Source: Streptomyces griseiscabiei (lineage in GTDB: Bacteria; Actinomycetota; Actinomycetes; Streptomycetales; Streptomycetaceae). From it: a stretch of DNA of 64,000 nucleotides. Within the stretch, counting starts at the first letter, position 1, and each line of letters begins with the position of its first letter. The stretch is from positions 1 to 64,000 of the forward strand of contig NZ_JAGJBZ010000004.1 in NCBI RefSeq assembly GCF_020010925.1. The letters run 5' to 3'. The notes under the pieces are model-generated. The model was not told the origin of the DNA. It worked only from the letters and a program-made list of their open reading frames with translations, and made no database searches. Below are positions 48,667-57,609 of the stretch, piece by piece. A program made the translations under genes and the position numbers.

Positions 48667-48720
48667 TGATCCACAGCCAAGTCGAGTTATCCACAGGCTA
48701 ATTGGAGATTCTGTGGACAA
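48667..48720. promoter_or_regulatory. DnaA-box cluster between merR-type gene and kptA
   Basis: TGATCCACA at 48667-48675, TTATCCACA at 48687-48695, and a perfect TTGTCCACA on the minus strand at 48712-48720, all within 54 bp. The only non-coding space here is 48611-48733. Confidence 0.65.
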
Positions 48721-48733
48721 CTAACCGCCTAAT

Positions 48734-49681
48734 TCAGGGCAATTGGTCAACTTTGTGGCATTCACGCATATTTGCAGTGAGCCTGTCCAAGGTCCGCGAC
48801 TGCACCTCTCGTTCGGCTGCCGCCGCGACGAAGTCCGGTGCGTGTTCGGCGCCAACCAGATTCTCGACAGCTCGCATTGTGGTGGCGGGGATCCGAACGG
48901 AGCATGACTCAGCCGCCGCTTCGGCAGGTGTCTCGGGGGCGAGGTGCCGACGCAGCTGCCGGGTGGCGAAGAGCCGCATCGCGCGGGCGAGTTCGGCGTC
49001 CACCGTCTGCTGGGCCAGGGGGCGAAGCCGCCGTACCAGCGTGGCCGCCTCGACCGTGTCGGCGTCGGTCGGCGGCTGGTGCGGTCCTGCAGCGCGGACG
49101 AACACGTGCTCGGTCGTGAACTCCAGGAAGCGGGCGGCGATGTGCTCGACCTGACCCCTCAACTCCCTCAGATGACCTGCGATCGCGGACAACGGCACGC
49201 CGGCAGCATGCAACTCCGCTGCCACGGCAAGCTCTTGGGGACTGGGCACGAGGAACAGGTCCTCCTCGCCGGGCACCTGCTCCAGCACGCCCAGGTCGAC
49301 CGCGTCCGCCACCGCCGCCGCGTCCGGAGCACCGCCGAACCGCTCGACCAGCTCGGCCCGCGAGATCCGTACGGGCTGCTCGTCGGACCACGGCCCGTCG
49401 ACCTCGGCGGCCAGGCCCAGCACCCCGCCGAGGCCACGACCGGTGCCCCAGGCCTCCAGCAACTCCTTGATGGAGGCCAGGGTGTAGCCGCGGTCGAGGA
49501 GGTCGGCGATCTGGCGCAGTCTGGTCAGATGCGTGTCCGAGTAGACGTTCGCCCGGCCGCGCCGCTCGGGACGCGGGAGCAGCCCGCGGTCCTGGTAGGC
49601 GCGGATCGTGCGGACCGTGGCGCCGCTGCGGCGCGCGAGATCCTCGATGCGATACGCGGGCGCGGTTGCCTCGTCGCTCAC
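48734..49681 (-). CDS. MerR family transcriptional regulator
   Basis: A 315-residue regulator. The N-terminal MerR HTH is AYRIEDLARRSGATVRTIRA with GRANVYSDTHLTRLRQIADL (about 9-78). The long C-terminal part is helical, with no Cys-based metal site, so it is not a metal sensor. It follows the hydrolase-SDR gene by 111 nt on the same strand and may regulate it. The GTG start has AAGGA close upstream. Confidence 0.86.
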   Translation of the reverse strand: MSDEATAPAYRIEDLARRSGATVRTIRAYQDRGLLPRPERRGRANVYSDTHLTRLRQIADLLDRGYTLASIKELLEAWGTGRGLGGVLGLAAEVDGPWSDEQPVRISRAELVERFGGAPDAAAVADAVDLGVLEQVPGEEDLFLVPSPQELAVAAELHAAGVPLSAIAGHLRELRGQVEHIAARFLEFTTEHVFVRAAGPHQPPTDADTVEAATLVRRLRPLAQQTVDAELARAMRLFATRQLRRHLAPETPAEAAAESCSVRIPATTMRAVENLVGAEHAPDFVAAAAEREVQSRTLDRLTANMRECHKVDQLP

Positions 49682-49792
49682 GGTCCTTGATCCTCTCTGC
49701 GCCTCAGCGCCGCCGGGGCCGGCTGCCGGTGGTTCTGTCGTCGCGATCGTCGACGACGTGGTGTTCGTTCGCTTCCCATGCGTCCCGGGGGC

Positions 49793-51559
49793 TCACAGGG
49801 GCGGTTCCAGGCGGGCGAGTGCGCGTAGTGCACGCGGGGTGAACCGGGACATGAAGCGGCCGCCGTGGGCCTCCGGGGTGACGGGGACGACTGCCTGGTT
49901 CCGGACCACCGCGCGCAGGACGGCGTCCGCGACCTTCTCCGGTGGGTAGTTCCGCAGCCCGTACAGCTTCGAGGCCCTTCGCTGCCGACGCTTCTCCTCC
50001 TCGGCGTCGACACCGGCGAAGCGCGCGGTCGAGGTGATGCCGGTGTTGACGATGCCGGGGCAGATCGCCGTCACCCCGATGCCCTGACCGGCCAGCTCCG
50101 CGCGCAGGCACTCGCTCAGCATCAGCACGGCCGCCTTGGACGTGCTGTACGCGGGCAGCGACCGGGACGGCAGATACGCGGCGGCCGAAGCGGTGTTGAC
50201 GATGTGGCCGCCCTGTCCGCGCTCGGCCATCTGCCTGCCGAAGAGCCGACAGCCGTGGATCACACCCCACAGGTTGACGTCGAGGACCTTCCGCCAGTGG
50301 TCGGGGGTGGTGTCGAGAAAGGACCCCGACAGCCCGATCCCCGCGTTGTTCACCAGCACGTCGACCACGCCGTACGTGGTGCGGACCTTCTCGGCGAGCT
50401 TCTCCATGGCCTGCTCGTCCGAGACATCGACCGCCTCGGCCCAGGCTTCGGGCGCGCCGGCCAGCCGGGACAACTCCGCGGTGCGGGCCGCTCCTTCGGC
50501 GTCCAGGTCGACCGCCACGACGCGGGCCCCTGCCTCGGCGAAGGCGAGGGAGGTGGCCCGTCCGATGCCTCCGGCCGCGCCGGTGACCAGCACCAGCTGC
50601 CCGCCGAACCGGTCCGGGTACTTACCGGTGGCCACCGGGGCGGGTCGGCCGCCCTCGGCCGCCGTGACGAACTCGGTTATCCAGGAAGTCAGTTGGTCGG
50701 GCCGGGTGCGTGGGATCCAGTGCTTGGCGGGCAGGGTGCGACGGGTGAGCTGCGGCGCCCAGGACTCCAGGTCGTCGTAGAGCCGCTCGGAGAGGAACTG
50801 GTCCCCCAGGGGCGTGATGAGCTGCACGGGCGCGTGGGCGTACGCGTCGTCACGGGGGCGGGCAAGACGAGCCCGCATGTTGTCCCGGTACAGCCACACA
50901 CCGTGCGCTGCGTCCGTGGGCAGCGACGGGCTGGGGTAGTCGTGCCCGGGCAGCTTCTCGGCCCGTCGGACCACGGCGGGCCACCGCTTGCCGAGGGGGC
51001 CGCGCCAGGCCAGCTCGGGCAGCACGGGCGTGTGGAGCACGTAGATGTACCAGGACTTGGCGCCCTGGCCGAGGAGTTGGCCGATCCGCCGCGGGGTGGG
51101 GCGCTTCACCCGCCGTTTGATCCAGTGCCCCATGTGGTCGAGGCAGGGACCGGACATCGAGGTGAAGGACGCGACGCGGCCCTCGGTGCGCTCGGCCGTC
51201 GCGAACTCCCAGCCCTGCACGGAACCCCAGTCGTGCCCCACCAGATGAACGGGGCGGTCGGGGCTGACCGCGTCCACCACCGCCAGGAAGTCGTCGGTCA
51301 GCTTCTCCAGCGTGAACCCGCCGCGCAACGGCTGCGGAGCCGTCGACCCGCCGTGGCCGCGCACGTCGTACAGCACCACGTGGAAGCGCTCCGCGAGCCG
51401 TACGGCGACCTCGGACCACACCTCCTTGGTGTCGGGGTAGCCGTGCACGAGCAGCACCGTCGGCTGCCCGGGATCGCCCAGCTCGGCGACGCACAACTCC
51501 ACCCCGTCCGCACGCACCTGGCGCTCCCGCGCGCCTTCGAGCGTCCTCGCATCCGTCAT
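49793..51559 (-). CDS. Fusion of alpha/beta hydrolase and short-chain dehydrogenase
   Basis: A 588-residue two-enzyme fusion. Residues ~10-300 are an epoxide-hydrolase-like alpha/beta hydrolase (VLLVHGYPDTKEVW and the nucleophile elbow LVGHDWGSVQGW). Residues ~315-588 are an SDR with VTGAAGGIGRATSLAF, NNAGI and YSTSKAA. The same fusion type occurs in mycobacteria and other actinomycetes. The substrate is probably lipid-like. GGGGGAG lies 4 nt before ATG 51559. Confidence 0.88.
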   Translation of the reverse strand: MTDARTLEGARERQVRADGVELCVAELGDPGQPTVLLVHGYPDTKEVWSEVAVRLAERFHVVLYDVRGHGGSTAPQPLRGGFTLEKLTDDFLAVVDAVSPDRPVHLVGHDWGSVQGWEFATAERTEGRVASFTSMSGPCLDHMGHWIKRRVKRPTPRRIGQLLGQGAKSWYIYVLHTPVLPELAWRGPLGKRWPAVVRRAEKLPGHDYPSPSLPTDAAHGVWLYRDNMRARLARPRDDAYAHAPVQLITPLGDQFLSERLYDDLESWAPQLTRRTLPAKHWIPRTRPDQLTSWITEFVTAAEGGRPAPVATGKYPDRFGGQLVLVTGAAGGIGRATSLAFAEAGARVVAVDLDAEGAARTAELSRLAGAPEAWAEAVDVSDEQAMEKLAEKVRTTYGVVDVLVNNAGIGLSGSFLDTTPDHWRKVLDVNLWGVIHGCRLFGRQMAERGQGGHIVNTASAAAYLPSRSLPAYSTSKAAVLMLSECLRAELAGQGIGVTAICPGIVNTGITSTARFAGVDAEEEKRRQRRASKLYGLRNYPPEKVADAVLRAVVRNQAVVPVTPEAHGGRFMSRFTPRALRALARLEPPL

Positions 51560-51678
51560 GTCTCCCCCTTCGGCCATCGATACGTCCCCTTCGTCCGCTC
51601 CCGGACGCGCGGCAGGCCGTCGTCCGGGCAGAACACCTTCTCCTGGGTGAGCTCTGGTCGACTACGCTCCGTGTTCGT

Positions 51679-51702
51679 AATGTGACATCAATGAATGTGA
51701 CA
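51679..51702. promoter_or_regulatory. Direct repeat, possible regulator site
   Basis: AATGTGACA occurs twice (51679-51687 and 51694-51702), 15 bp apart, in the 51560-52019 gap about 120 nt upstream of the hydrolase-SDR start. The gap also contains a repeated acacgggcgtg (about 51776-51800) and no gene. Confidence 0.4.
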
Positions 51703-52006
51703 GTGAATGGCGGCTGCGTCAATGGAGGTGCCGCGGGCTGTGGACAACCGACGAGGCCGAGGACGGACGCGAAACACGGGCGTGCAACACGGGCGTGAAA
51801 CAAGGACGCGAAGGCGGGCACGAAATGGAGACCCCGGGCGTTCCTCGTATGACGGCCGCTGTCACGCGGCCCGCCCCGCGTCGGGTCGTTCGACCTCAGG
51901 GTGACCCCTAGGGGGACCGGCGGTGGAGGCCCCCTACGGGCCCCTACGACTCGAGAGTGATGTCGAGACAGCTCTGCGGGGTGACGACCTCGGCGGCCCG
52001 GGCCCC

Positions 52007-52019
52007 TAATGTCTGAATC
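52007..52019 (+). promoter_or_regulatory. Candidate leaderless promoter of the ABC cluster
   Basis: TAATGT (52007-52012) ends 7 nt before the GTG at 52020, and no ribosome site precedes that GTG. A GTGAC-like -35 lies near 51981. Confidence 0.5.
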
Positions 52020-53015
52020 GTGACTGTGATCGCGACCGAAAGCCTGAGCAAGCGGTTCCCGAGGGTGACCGCTCTTGACCGGCTCTCCGTGGACATCGGA
52101 CCCGGTGTGACGGGACTCGTCGGTGCCAATGGCGCCGGCAAGTCCACACTGATCAAAATCCTGCTGGGTCTGTCCCCCGCCTCGGAGGGCCGGGCCGAGG
52201 TGCTCGGCCTGGATGTCGCCACCAAGGGCGGCGACATCCGCGAGCGCGTGGGGTACATGCCGGAGCACGACTGCCTGCCGCCCGATGTCTCGGCCACCGA
52301 GTTCGTCGTGCACATGGCTCGCATGTCTGGGCTCCCGCCGACCGCCGCGCGTGAGCGCACCGCGGACACCCTGCGCCACGTCGGCCTGTACGAGGAGCGG
52401 TACCGCCCGATAGGCGGCTACTCCACGGGCATGAAACAGCGGGTGAAGCTCGCCCAGGCCCTGGTGCACGACCCGCAGCTGGTCTTCCTGGACGAGCCGA
52501 CCAACGGCCTGGACCCGGTGGGCCGGGACGAGATGCTCGGCCTGATCCGCCGTATCCACACCGACTTCGGCATCTCGGTCCTGGTCACCTCCCATCTGCT
52601 CGGAGAGCTGGAGCGCACCTGCGACCACGTCGTCGTGGTCGACGGCGGCAAGCTTCTGCGCTCCAGTTCCACCCGGGACTTCACCCAGAGCACGGCGACC
52701 CTCGCGATCGAGGTCACCGACAGCGACGAACACCCCGACGGCACCGGTGCGCTGCGCGAGGCGCTCCACGCGCGCGGAGTCACCGTCGCCGACGGCAGCG
52801 GCCTCCCCGGCGCCGGACACATCCTGCTGCTCACCGCCCAGGGCGACGAGACCTACGACCTGGTCCGCGACGTCGTCGCCGACCTGGGGCTCGGCCTGGT
52901 CCGCATGGAGCAGCGCAGGCACCAGATCGCCGAGGTCTTCCAGGACAACGACGAGCAGACGGGCACCCCGCGTGCCCAGGACGCAGGAAAGGAGGCGGTC
53001 GGCCATGGCGGTTGA
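52020..53015 (+). CDS. ABC transporter ATP-binding protein (first)
   Basis: A 331-residue ATPase of the ABC-2 exporter type. It has Walker A GANGAGKST, signature YSTGMKQRVKLAQAL, Walker B LVFLDEPTNGLDPVGRD and a C-terminal regulatory domain. It appears leaderless (see 52007-52019). The next gene, a permease, starts inside its last 11 bp. It opens a cluster of two ATPase-permease pairs that probably form one or two exporters. Confidence 0.9.
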   Translation: MTVIATESLSKRFPRVTALDRLSVDIGPGVTGLVGANGAGKSTLIKILLGLSPASEGRAEVLGLDVATKGGDIRERVGYMPEHDCLPPDVSATEFVVHMARMSGLPPTAARERTADTLRHVGLYEERYRPIGGYSTGMKQRVKLAQALVHDPQLVFLDEPTNGLDPVGRDEMLGLIRRIHTDFGISVLVTSHLLGELERTCDHVVVVDGGKLLRSSSTRDFTQSTATLAIEVTDSDEHPDGTGALREALHARGVTVADGSGLPGAGHILLLTAQGDETYDLVRDVVADLGLGLVRMEQRRHQIAEVFQDNDEQTGTPRAQDAGKEAVGHGG

Positions 53016-53940
53016 GCAGCACGGCGCCCAGACACAGACCCTCGGCGGACAGCCCGCCGGCACGGGCGAGCAGAGCCGCATCCACAACATCGGATACCGC
53101 TCGTACGACGGCCCCCGCCTCGGCCGCGCCTACGCCCGCCGCTCGCTGTACTCGCAGTCCCTGCGCGGTTCCTACGGACTGGGCCGCTCGGCCAAGTCCA
53201 AGGTGCTGCCCATGCTGCTGTTCGCGGTGATGTGCGTGCCGGCGGCCATCATGGTGGCGGTCGCGGTCGCCACCAAGGCCAACGACCTGCCCGTCAAGTA
53301 CACCGACTACGCGGTCATCATGCAGGCCGTCATCGGCCTGTACGTCGCCTCCCAGGCACCCCAGGCCGTCTCGCGCGACCTGCGGTTCAAGACCGTTCCG
53401 CTGTACTTCTCGCGCCCGATCGAGACCGCCGACTACGTCCGCGCGAAGTTCGCGGCGCTGACCTCGGCGCTGTTCATCCTGACCGCGGTGCCCCTGTTCG
53501 TGCTCTATGTGGGCGCGTTGCTGGCCAAGCTCGACTTCACCGACCAGACCAAGGGATTGGCGCAGGGACTGGTGTCCGTGGCACTGCTCTCGCTCCTCTT
53601 CGCCGGTATCGGCCTGGTGATCTCGGCGGTCACCCCGCGCCGTGGCTTCGGTATCGCGGCCGTCATCGCCGTGCTGACCATCTCCTACGGGGCCGTGTCG
53701 GTCGTCCAGGCCATCGCCACCGAGCAGTCCAGCGCCGATGTGGTGCCCTGGCTCGGCCTCTTCTCGCCGATCACCCTGATAGACGGCGTACAGACCGCCT
53801 TCCTGGGCGCCGCCTCCGCCTTCCCCGGCGGACACGGTCCCTCCGGCGGGCAGGGAGTCCTCTACCTCCTCGTCGTCCTGGGGCTCATCGCCGGCTCCTA
53901 CGGCCTGCTGATGCGCCGCTACCGAAAGGTCGGGCTGTGA
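53005..53940 (+). CDS. ABC-2 type permease (first)
   Basis: A 311-residue membrane subunit. A ~60-residue cytoplasmic N-terminus (IHNIGYRSYDGPRLGRAYAR) precedes about six helices, including FKTVPLYFSRPIETADYVRA, the ABC-2 coupling region. GGAGG lies 9 nt before the ATG. It overlaps the ATPase before it by 11 bp and the next by 4 bp, so the genes are translationally coupled. Confidence 0.87.
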   Translation: MAVEQHGAQTQTLGGQPAGTGEQSRIHNIGYRSYDGPRLGRAYARRSLYSQSLRGSYGLGRSAKSKVLPMLLFAVMCVPAAIMVAVAVATKANDLPVKYTDYAVIMQAVIGLYVASQAPQAVSRDLRFKTVPLYFSRPIETADYVRAKFAALTSALFILTAVPLFVLYVGALLAKLDFTDQTKGLAQGLVSVALLSLLFAGIGLVISAVTPRRGFGIAAVIAVLTISYGAVSVVQAIATEQSSADVVPWLGLFSPITLIDGVQTAFLGAASAFPGGHGPSGGQGVLYLLVVLGLIAGSYGLLMRRYRKVGL

Positions 53941-54848
53941 CCACCCTCAACATCGACCACGTCTCACGCTGGTTCGGCAACGTGGTGGCGGTCAACGACG
54001 TCACCATGACCATCGGCCCCGGTGTGACCGGACTGCTCGGCCCGAACGGCGCCGGCAAGTCCACCCTCATCAACATGATGGGCGGCTTCCTCGCCCCCTC
54101 GACGGGTTCCGTCACCCTCGACGGCACGCCGGTGTGGCGCAACGAGCAGATCTACAAGCACATCGGTATCGTCCCCGAGCGCGAGGCGATGTACGACTTC
54201 CTCACGGGCCGAGAGTTCGTCGTCGCCAACGCCGAACTGCACGGTCTGGGCGCGAAGGCGGCCCAACGGGCGCTTGCCACGGTGGAGATGGAGTACGCGC
54301 AGGACCGCAAGATCTCGACGTACTCCAAGGGCATGCGCCAGCGCGTGAAGATGGCGTCCGCGCTGGTTCACGAACCGTCGCTGCTGCTGCTGGACGAACC
54401 GTTCAACGGCATGGACCCGCGCCAGCGCATGCAGCTCATGGACCTGTTGCGGCGCATGGGCGACGAGGGCCGCACGGTGCTGTTCTCGTCCCACATCCTC
54501 GAAGAGGTCGAGCAGTTGGCGGCCCACATCGAGGTGATCGTCGCCGGACGGCACGCGGCGAGCGGTGACTTCCGGCGCATCCGCCGGCTGATGACCGACC
54601 GCCCGCACCGCTATCTGGTGCGTTCCAGCGACGACCGGGCGTTGGCCGCCGCGCTGATCGCCGACCCGTCGACCGCGGGGATCGAAGTGGACCTGGCCGA
54701 GGGTGCGTTGCGCATCCAGGCCGTCGACTTCGGCCGGTTCACGGCCCTGTTGCCGAGGGTGGCCCGGGACCACGGCATCCGTCTGCTCACGGTCTCGCCG
54801 TCGGACGAGTCCCTCGAGTCCGTCTTCTCGTATCTCGTCGCGGCGTAG
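53937..54848 (+). CDS. ABC transporter ATP-binding protein (second)
   Basis: A 303-residue ATPase with Walker A GPNGAGKST (near 38-46), signature YSKGMRQRVKMASAL, Walker B LLLLDEPFNGMDPRQRM and a C-terminal extension. It is similar to the first ATPase in the cluster. Its GTG overlaps the TGA of the preceding permease (GTGA). Confidence 0.9.
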   Translation: MTTLNIDHVSRWFGNVVAVNDVTMTIGPGVTGLLGPNGAGKSTLINMMGGFLAPSTGSVTLDGTPVWRNEQIYKHIGIVPEREAMYDFLTGREFVVANAELHGLGAKAAQRALATVEMEYAQDRKISTYSKGMRQRVKMASALVHEPSLLLLDEPFNGMDPRQRMQLMDLLRRMGDEGRTVLFSSHILEEVEQLAAHIEVIVAGRHAASGDFRRIRRLMTDRPHRYLVRSSDDRALAAALIADPSTAGIEVDLAEGALRIQAVDFGRFTALLPRVARDHGIRLLTVSPSDESLESVFSYLVAA

Positions 54849-54858
54849 GAGGCCGAAG

Positions 54859-55578
54859 ATGTACGACCCCACAGTCGCCCGGCTCACCTACCGAGCCCTG
54901 CTCGGCCGCCGTCGGGCCCTCATACTGAGCGCGCTGCCCGCCCTGCTGATCGTGCTCTCGGTGGCCGTGCGTGCCTTGAGCGGCGCCGACGACCAGGTGG
55001 CCGCGGACCTCCTCGGCGGGTTCGCCCTCGCCACGATGGTGCCGATCATCGGCGTCATCGCGGGAACGGGCGCGATCGGGCCGGAGATCGACGACGGTTC
55101 GGTGGTGTATCTGCTGGCCAAGCCGGTGAAGCGGCCGACGATCATCTTCACCAAGCTGATCGTGGCGATCGCGGTGACCATGGCGTTCTCGGCCGTACCG
55201 ACACTGATCGCCGGCCTGATCCTGAACGGCAACGGACAGCAGATCGCGGTCGCCTACACGGTGGCGGCCCTGGTCGCCTCGATCGCGTACGCGGCGATGT
55301 TCCTGCTCCTCGGGACAATCACCCGGCACGCTGTCGTCTTCGGGCTGGTGTACGCGCTCGTCTGGGAGACGCTCTTCGGTTCCCTGGTGGACGGGGCCCG
55401 CACGCTCAGCGTCCAGCAGTGGGCGCTCGCCGTCGCGCAGAAGGTCACCGACGGTGGCCTGGTGACCTCCGACGTAGGGCTGCCGACCGCGGTGGTACTG
55501 CTGACGGTCGTCACGGCGGGCGCGACCTGGTACGCGGGGCAGAAGCTGCGGACGCTGAAGCTGGCCGGCGAGGAGTGA
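54859..55578 (+). CDS. ABC-2 type permease (second)
   Basis: A 239-residue membrane subunit with about six helices: MYDPTVARLTYRALLGRRRA at the cytoplasmic start and DDGSVVYLLAKPVKRPTIIF between helices 2 and 3, the position equivalent to that in the first permease. TAGGAGG precedes the ATG. It ends the four-gene cluster before two hairpins. Confidence 0.87.
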   Translation: MYDPTVARLTYRALLGRRRALILSALPALLIVLSVAVRALSGADDQVAADLLGGFALATMVPIIGVIAGTGAIGPEIDDGSVVYLLAKPVKRPTIIFTKLIVAIAVTMAFSAVPTLIAGLILNGNGQQIAVAYTVAALVASIAYAAMFLLLGTITRHAVVFGLVYALVWETLFGSLVDGARTLSVQQWALAVAQKVTDGGLVTSDVGLPTAVVLLTVVTAGATWYAGQKLRTLKLAGEE

Positions 55579-55583
55579 CGGGA

Positions 55584-55643
55584 CCCTCCGGGGCGCTCAG
55601 TCCCGGAGGGCCGACCGCCCCCGTCCTTGATCTTGACGGGGGC
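55584..55643 (+). terminator. Two tandem hairpins after the ABC cluster
   Basis: First hairpin 55584-55592/55602-55610 (ccctccggg); second 55617-55625/55635-55643 (gcccccgtc). Both have perfect 9-bp arms and 9-nt loops. Confidence 0.8.
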
Positions 55644-55730
55644 TTCACCTGGGTCCCGGCAGACTGGGCGAAAGGGGAACGAGGGGTATTACGCGGCCAG
55701 GAGGGCGGCCAGGAGGCAGGAGGGACGGGG

Positions 55731-56033
55731 ATGGCAGCGGAGTTTTCGCCCGACAGCGGCGAGCCACGGGGCGCGGTGCCCGAGGGCGCGACCGGGTCCG
55801 GAGCGGGTGCCGGGACCGAGTCCGAGGCCCCGAGCGAGGGTGGCTGGGACGACATCGTGCTGGACGCGGACTTCATACGGTCCGCGGAGGCGGCCGAGCC
55901 ATCGGCGCGGGCCCGGATGCTCGCGGCGCGCTGGCGCCGGCAGGCTCCCGATCCTGAGCCGTGGCGTTCGGACGGGCCGCCGGCCGGGTGGTTCTTCAGC
56001 AAGGCACGACGCCGTAGGTGGCGCCGCAGGTGA
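55731..56033 (+). CDS. Small conserved hypothetical protein
   Basis: A 100-residue hydrophilic protein. The first ~35 residues are Gly/Ala/Glu-rich. WDDIVLDADFIRSAEAAEPS and ARMLAARWRRQ form the best-ordered part, and the end is strongly basic (KARRRRWRRR). AGGAGGG lies 8 nt before the ATG. Function unknown; a basic tail could bind nucleic acid. Confidence 0.68.
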   Translation: MAAEFSPDSGEPRGAVPEGATGSGAGAGTESEAPSEGGWDDIVLDADFIRSAEAAEPSARARMLAARWRRQAPDPEPWRSDGPPAGWFFSKARRRRWRRR

Positions 56034-56317
56034 GTGGCCTGCGCAGGGGCTTCGCGCGGGCGGATATTAGGTGGCGGGCAACTCGGCTGCCGGGCACAGT
56101 GGTTGATGTCCAGGTCGCCGGATCGAGTCGGCGCCACGTTCTGGGAGAGGAGCCCGGCGATGCTGTCCTTCAGGCACGGTGCGTCGAGTTCCCGGCAGGG
56201 CAGTCCACGGCGGGCTCCGGAGTAGTTACCCCTCCGTCGAGTCCGTCTCCCCCAGCGGGGAGCTGCCCGGGGCGGCCGCTTCGAGCACGCGAATCGCTTC
56301 GCGTGGGCCGCCCACCC

Positions 56318-56401
<84 letters not shown>

Positions 56402-56498
56402 CCGTTTCGCTGTCGCTGTGACGTGGCCGGGTCGTGGGGCCCCGGGCAGCGAGAGCAGACAGTGTTCGGGGAGACCTCTCCCCCTCCCCATTGCCCCC

Positions 56499-56560
56499 GC
56501 CCAGCACACCCGCCCGACACCCAGCACACCCGCCCGGCGCCCAGTGCACTCGCCGGGTGT
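56499..56560. repeat. Three tandem ~20-bp repeats after tRNA-Ser
   Basis: Three degenerate copies of ccagcacacccgcccgacac lie head to tail downstream of the tRNA. The third copy is diverged (agtgcactcgccgggtg). No known function. Confidence 0.5.
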
Positions 56561-56649
56561 TCTGAATCCAGCCCCGAGAACCTCGATACACGTACCCCTG
56601 TTCGCCGATGGTGCCTCGCCGGGCGTAGCCCTTCGTCGGCACCGGCCGG

Positions 56650-57609
56650 TCAAGCGAGGAGCCGCTCGAGTACCTCGGCGATGCCGTCGGCCTCGTTGGA
56701 GGAGGTCACTTCGTCGGCGATGGCTTTGAGGTCGGGGTGGGCGTTGGCCATGGCCACGCCGTGGGCGGCCCAGTTGAACATGGGGATGTCGTTGGGCATG
56801 TCGCCGAAGGCGATGGTGTCGGTGCGCTTGGCGCCGAGGCGGCGGGCGGCGAGGGAGAGGCCGGTGGCCTTGGTGAGGCCGAGGGGGAGCAGTTCGACGA
56901 TGCCCTCGCCGGCCATCGCGACCGTGACGAAGCCGCCGGCGGCCTGACGGGAGGCCTCGGTGAGTTCGTCGGAGGTCAGCGTGGGGTGCTGTATGTAGAT
57001 CTTGTTCAGCGGGGCCGCCCAGAGGTCGGACACGTCCGTCAGCGGGGTGGTGGGGAGCGAGCCGTGCAGGGAGTACCCGGAGCCGACCAGGATCTCGCCG
57101 TCCAGGCCCGCGCGGCTGGCGGCCAGGTACAGCGGGCCGACCTCCGCCTCGATCTTTGCCAGGGCCACGGCGGCGAGCTGCCGGTCCAGGGTGACGGCCG
57201 TGAGCAGACGGTTCTCTCCGGCGTCGTAGACCTGCGCGCCCTGGCCGCAGACGGCCAGTCCCCGGTAGCCGAGGTCGTCGAGGATGTGGCGGGTCCAGGG
57301 CACGGCCCGGCCGGTGACGACGATATGGGCCGCGCCCGCCGCGGTGGCCGCGGCGAGCGCCTCACGGGTGCGCAGGGAGACCGAGTCGTCGGAACTCAGG
57401 AGCGTCCCGTCGAGGTCGGTCGCGATCAGCTTGTACGGGAACGCCGAGCCCGAGCCCGATGCCAAGTCCGATCCTGAGTCCGGGTCCGGGAAGGTCACGG
57501 ATGCCTCGGAGTCCTGGGCTCCCCGCGGTCCCGCGGACGCGTCCGCGGGACCGCGGGCCGTCGTCTTCCCGGAGTCCGGGGGACCCCCGGTCGCAGCCGC
57601 TTCGCTCAC
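56650..57609 (-). CDS. HAD hydrolase, Cof subfamily (second)
   Basis: A 319-residue HAD phosphatase with motif [19 protein letters not shown] (near 62-72), motif [13 protein letters not shown] and motif [17 protein letters not shown]. It has a ~55-residue Ser/Asp/Pro-rich leader. It is a paralogue of the protein at 46095-46973. Its GTG overlaps the serS stop codon (GTGA), so it is translationally coupled to serS. Confidence 0.87.
   Translation of the reverse strand: MSEAAATGGPPDSGKTTARGPADASAGPRGAQDSEASVTFPDPDSGSDLASGSGSAFPYKLIATDLDGTLLSSDDSVSLRTREALAAATAAGAAHIVVTGRAVPWTRHILDDLGYRGLAVCGQGAQVYDAGENRLLTAVTLDRQLAAVALAKIEAEVGPLYLAASRAGLDGEILVGSGYSLHGSLPTTPLTDVSDLWAAPLNKIYIQHPTLTSDELTEASRQAAGGFVTVAMAGEGIVELLPLGLTKATGLSLAARRLGAKRTDTIAFGDMPNDIPMFNWAAHGVAMANAHPDLKAIADEVTSSNEADGIAEVLERLLA

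Noticed and set aside
56499..56560. CRISPR array
   Set aside because: The repeats are directly tandem, degenerate and only three in number, with no spacers or cas genes.
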